Shown here in pieces: positions 14,849 to 17,455 of a DNA stretch of 17,455 bases. Source of the DNA: an uncultured Porphyromonadaceae bacterium (GTDB lineage Bacteria > Bacteroidota > Bacteroidia > Bacteroidales > Muribaculaceae). Below the pieces are notes generated by a model. It worked only from the letters and a program-made list of their open reading frames with translations. It was not told the DNA's origin and did not search any database. The number at the start of each line of letters is the position of its first letter. Positions within the stretch are counted from its first letter, which is position 1. Both the position numbers and the translations under genes were made by a program. The stretch is taken from the NCBI GenBank assembly GCA_900540205.1, contig UQER01000040.1, positions 1 to 17,455 on the forward strand, in the 5' to 3' direction.

Positions 14849-14881
14849 AAGGCGCCGCATCGGATACCGACGCGGCGCCTT
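14849..14881 (-). terminator. Terminator of rpoC
   Basis: AAGGCGCCGC (14849-14858) pairs with GCGGCGCCTT (14872-14881), and an inner TCGG/CCGA stem follows one A-C mismatch, giving 14 pairs around a 3-nt loop. It starts 21 nt past the rpoC stop. The following tract TTGATTATTT is only moderately U-rich. Confidence 0.8.
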
Positions 14882-14902
14882 TGGTTATGTTATGATATAT
14901 TA

Positions 14903-17455
14903 TCAGTCAACTACTTCTGCATCGGGACTAATCTCCTCTGCAGTGGCGATCACGCCTTCGATGTCGTCCTTCGAGCCGACAACCAGACGCTCATACTGAC
15001 GCAGACCGGTACCGGCCGGAATCAGGTGACCGCAGATCACGTTCTCCTTCATGCCCTCCAGAGTGTCGGTCTTGCCGTTGATGGCAGCCTCGTTGAGCAC
15101 TTTGGTGGTTTCCTGGAACGATGCGGCAGACATGAACGACGAAGTCTGGAGTGCGGCACGTGTGATACCCTGCAGAATCTGCTCGGATGTGGCGGGCAGA
15201 GCGTCGCGCACGGTAACGGTGCGGAGGTCGCGGCGTTTGAGAGCCGAGTTCTCGTCGCGCAGCTTGCGTGCGGTGATGATCTGGCCGGGCTTGAGGTTCT
15301 CGGAGTCGCCGGCGTCGACAACCACTTTCTTACCCCAGATGCGGTCGTTCTCATCCATGAAGTCGCGTTTGTCAACAACCTGCTGCTCGAGGAATGCGGT
15401 GTCGCCCGGATCGATGATGTTCACCTTGCGCATCATCTGGCGCACGATTACCTCGAAATGCTTGTCGTTGATCTTCACGCCCTGCATGCGGTAAACGTCC
15501 TGAACCTCGTTCACGATGTACTCCTGCACGGCAGTCGGACCCATGATGTTGAGGATGTCGGTAGGTGTGATGGCACCGTCGGAAAGCGGAGTGCCGGCAC
15601 GAACGTAGTCGTTTTCCTGAACGAGAATCTGCTTCGACAGGGGCACGAGATATTTCTTCTCCTCGCCGAGTTTGGAGATAACCGAGATTTCACGGTTACC
15701 GCGTTTCACGCGGCCGAAGTGAACTTCTCCGTCGATTTCGCTGACGATGGCGGGATTGCTCGGGTTGCGGGCCTCGAAAAGCTCGGTAACTCGGGGCAGA
15801 CCGCCGGTGATGTCGCCGGCGCCACCGGTGGAGCGGGTAATCTTCACGAATACTTCGCCCGGTTTCACCTCCTGACCCTCCTCAAGCATGAGGTGGGCGT
15901 TAACGGGGAGTGCATATGTCTTGAGGATGTTGCCCTGGGCGTCGACAATCGATGCTTCGGGCACCTTGGTACGGTCGCGGCTTTCGATGATGATCTTCTC
16001 GCGGAGACCCGACTGCTCGTCGGCATCCACACGGTAGGTGACGTTCTCCACGAGATTCTCGTAGTGAATCTTGCCACCGACCTCGCTGACGATAACGGCG
16101 TTGAAGGGGTCCCATTCGCAAATCACGTCGCCCACCTTCACGTTCGCGCCATCCTTGAAGTAAAGTTTCGAGCCATAGGGGATGTTGGCCGAGGTGAGCA
16201 TCATCTTTGTCTTGGGGTCGATGATACGCATTTCGGTCAGACGGCCGATAACCACTTCGACGGGGTTGCCTTCAGGAGTCTTCTCGTCGGTGACAACGGT
16301 GCGGAGTTCCTCGAGTTCGAGGATACCGTCGTAACGCGATGTGATTGTGGAGATGGCTGCGATGTTCGAAGCCACACCACCGACGTGGAACGTACGGAGG
16401 GTAAGCTGCGTACCCGGCTCACCGATTGACTGTGCGGCGATGACACCCACAGCCTCGCCCATCTGGACGGGGCGGTTGGTGGCAAGGTTGCGGCCGTAGC
16501 ACTTGGCGCAGACACCGTGTTTCGACTCGCAGGTGAGCACAGAACGGATCTCTACGGATTCGATGGGGGAAGCGTTGATGCGGTCGGCAGCAGCGTCGTT
16601 GATCTCCTCGCCTGCCTTGACGATAGTCTCACCGGTGGTGGGATCGATGATGTCGTGAACCGATACACGACCCAGGATGCGCTCGCCGAGCGATGCCACA
16701 ACCTCGTCGTTGTTCTTGATTTCACGGCATACCAGACCACGCAGGGTTCCGCAGTCCTCCTCGCGGATAATCACGTCGTGGGCCACGTCGACCAGACGGC
16801 GGGTCAGATAACCGGCGTCGGCGGTCTTCAGGGCGGTATCGGCCAGACCCTTTCGGGCACCGTGGGTCGAGATGAAGTACTCAAGCACGCTCAGGCCCTC
16901 CTTGAAGTTCGCCAGAATCGGGTTCTCGATGATCTGGCCGCCTTCGGCACCGGCTTTCTGGGGCTTGGCCATAAGGCCACGCATACCGGCCAGCTGACGG
17001 ATCTGGTCTTTCGAACCACGGGCACCCGAATCGAGCATCATGAACACAGGGTTGAAGCCTTTCTGGTCGGCGCTGATCTGTTTCATCAGAGTGTCGGCCA
17101 GACGGGCGTTGACATGTGTCCATATATCGATTATCTGGTTGTAGCGCTCGTTGTTGGTTATGAAGCCCATCGCATGGTTCTGGAGAACCTCCTGAACCTG
17201 CTCGTAGCCTTCGCGCACATATTCTTCTTTCTCCTTCGGAATGAGCACGTCGCCGAGGTTGAACGAAATTCCCCCCTTGAAGGCCATGTAGTAGCCGAGG
17301 TTCTTGATGTCGTCGAGGAACTGGGCCGAACGCGGAATACCGCACGACTTGATGACGCGCGAGATAATCGTGCGCAGCGATTTCTTCGACAGAATCTCGT
17401 TGACATAGCCGATCTCTCGGGGAACATAGTGGTTGACAAGCACGCGGCCAACCGA
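14903..17455 (-). CDS. rpoC: RNA polymerase beta' subunit, C-terminal part (cut by window edge)
   Basis: The frame is open to the last base of the window, giving 850 residues, about 60% of a Bacteroidetes beta' subunit of roughly 1400. It includes the bridge-helix block (DSGARGSKDQIRQLAGMRGLM), the second zinc site (EEDCGTLRG, then CESKHGVCAKCYG) and the trigger-loop block (GEAVGVIAAQSIGEPGTQL, then TLRTFHVGGVAS). The conserved C-terminal block with QEYIVNEVQDVYRMQG and SFMSAASFQETTKVL is also present. These are core catalytic elements of DNA-dependent RNA polymerase, so identity is certain. The N-terminal clamp, the first zinc finger and the NADFDGD active-site loop lie outside the window. 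It ends with a strong hairpin and is not obviously joined to any downstream gene. Confidence 0.99.
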   Translation of the reverse strand, partial: SVGRVLVNHYVPREIGYVNEILSKKSLRTIISRVIKSCGIPRSAQFLDDIKNLGYYMAFKGGISFNLGDVLIPKEKEEYVREGYEQVQEVLQNHAMGFITNNERYNQIIDIWTHVNARLADTLMKQISADQKGFNPVFMMLDSGARGSKDQIRQLAGMRGLMAKPQKAGAEGGQIIENPILANFKEGLSVLEYFISTHGARKGLADTALKTADAGYLTRRLVDVAHDVIIREEDCGTLRGLVCREIKNNDEVVASLGERILGRVSVHDIIDPTTGETIVKAGEEINDAAADRINASPIESVEIRSVLTCESKHGVCAKCYGRNLATNRPVQMGEAVGVIAAQSIGEPGTQLTLRTFHVGGVASNIAAISTITSRYDGILELEELRTVVTDEKTPEGNPVEVVIGRLTEMRIIDPKTKMMLTSANIPYGSKLYFKDGANVKVGDVICEWDPFNAVIVSEVGGKIHYENLVENVTYRVDADEQSGLREKIIIESRDRTKVPEASIVDAQGNILKTYALPVNAHLMLEEGQEVKPGEVFVKITRSTGGAGDITGGLPRVTELFEARNPSNPAIVSEIDGEVHFGRVKRGNREISVISKLGEEKKYLVPLSKQILVQENDYVRAGTPLSDGAITPTDILNIMGPTAVQEYIVNEVQDVYRMQGVKINDKHFEVIVRQMMRKVNIIDPGDTAFLEQQVVDKRDFMDENDRIWGKKVVVDAGDSENLKPGQIITARKLRDENSALKRRDLRTVTVRDALPATSEQILQGITRAALQTSSFMSAASFQETTKVLNEAAINGKTDTLEGMKENVICGHLIPAGTGLRQYERLVVGSKDDIEGVIATAEEISPDAEVVD

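Noticed and set aside
15026..16429. Long 467-residue open frame on the plus strand
   Set aside because: It is fully antisense to rpoC, is rich in His/Val/Asp from antisense codons, and shows no domain. Its openness is a side effect of the codon use of rpoC.
1..17455. Search for CRISPR arrays, insertion sequences, integrases, phage genes, toxin-antitoxin or defence modules
   Set aside because: No regular repeat array, transposase, recombinase or defence domain was found on either strand. The region reads as ordinary vertically inherited chromosome.

Overview
The window comes from the main chromosome of a Bacteroidales bacterium. The evidence is eight close matches to the Bacteroidetes -7 promoter box (TAnnTTTG), a TonB-dependent receptor, a small secreted protein with a Por-type C-terminal sorting-like domain, a GH30 glycosidase, and an RpoC of Bacteroidetes type. 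A gut lineage such as Muribaculaceae fits the style of the secreted proteins, but that family name is an inference. Every gene and RNA recognised here is on the minus strand, so transcription runs from high to low coordinates.

In that direction the layout is as follows. (1) 17455-14903 is the 3' part of rpoC, cut by the window edge, followed by a strong terminator. (2) tRNA-Pro(UGG) has its own promoter and terminator. (3) A secreted GH30 glycosidase (14301-12700) has a clear promoter and three TGAAACAT half-sites upstream. (4) A thiamine uptake operon consists of a TPP riboswitch, a TonB-dependent receptor and a PnuC-family permease best called PnuT (about 12650-9643). (5) The MltG transglycosylase has its own -7 box. 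(6) tRNA-Arg(CCG) is followed by a terminator. (7) An OmpR-family response regulator overlaps a membrane histidine kinase, and a PiT phosphate permease with a C-terminal PhoU-like region comes next (8328-3748). This may be a phosphate sensing and uptake module. (8) The 3621-68 stretch holds two Crp/Fnr-family regulators that are about 70% identical, flanking a two-gene operon for small secreted beta-rich proteins.

The best functional story is the thiamine operon. The riboswitch shows the standard TPP-aptamer core motifs and ends almost at the receptor start codon, so thiamine diphosphate should control both the outer-membrane and inner-membrane steps. The least explained region is 1-3700: a duplicated regulator with nearly unchanged DNA-recognition residues, the uncharacterised secreted pair between the copies, and a 79-nt structured element with an internal direct repeat just after the upstream copy. 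I see no phage, insertion sequence, CRISPR array, toxin-antitoxin pair or defence system, and no convincing wholly new system. Several start codons were moved inward from the longest open frame using promoters, signal peptides, the paralogue alignment or the riboswitch.
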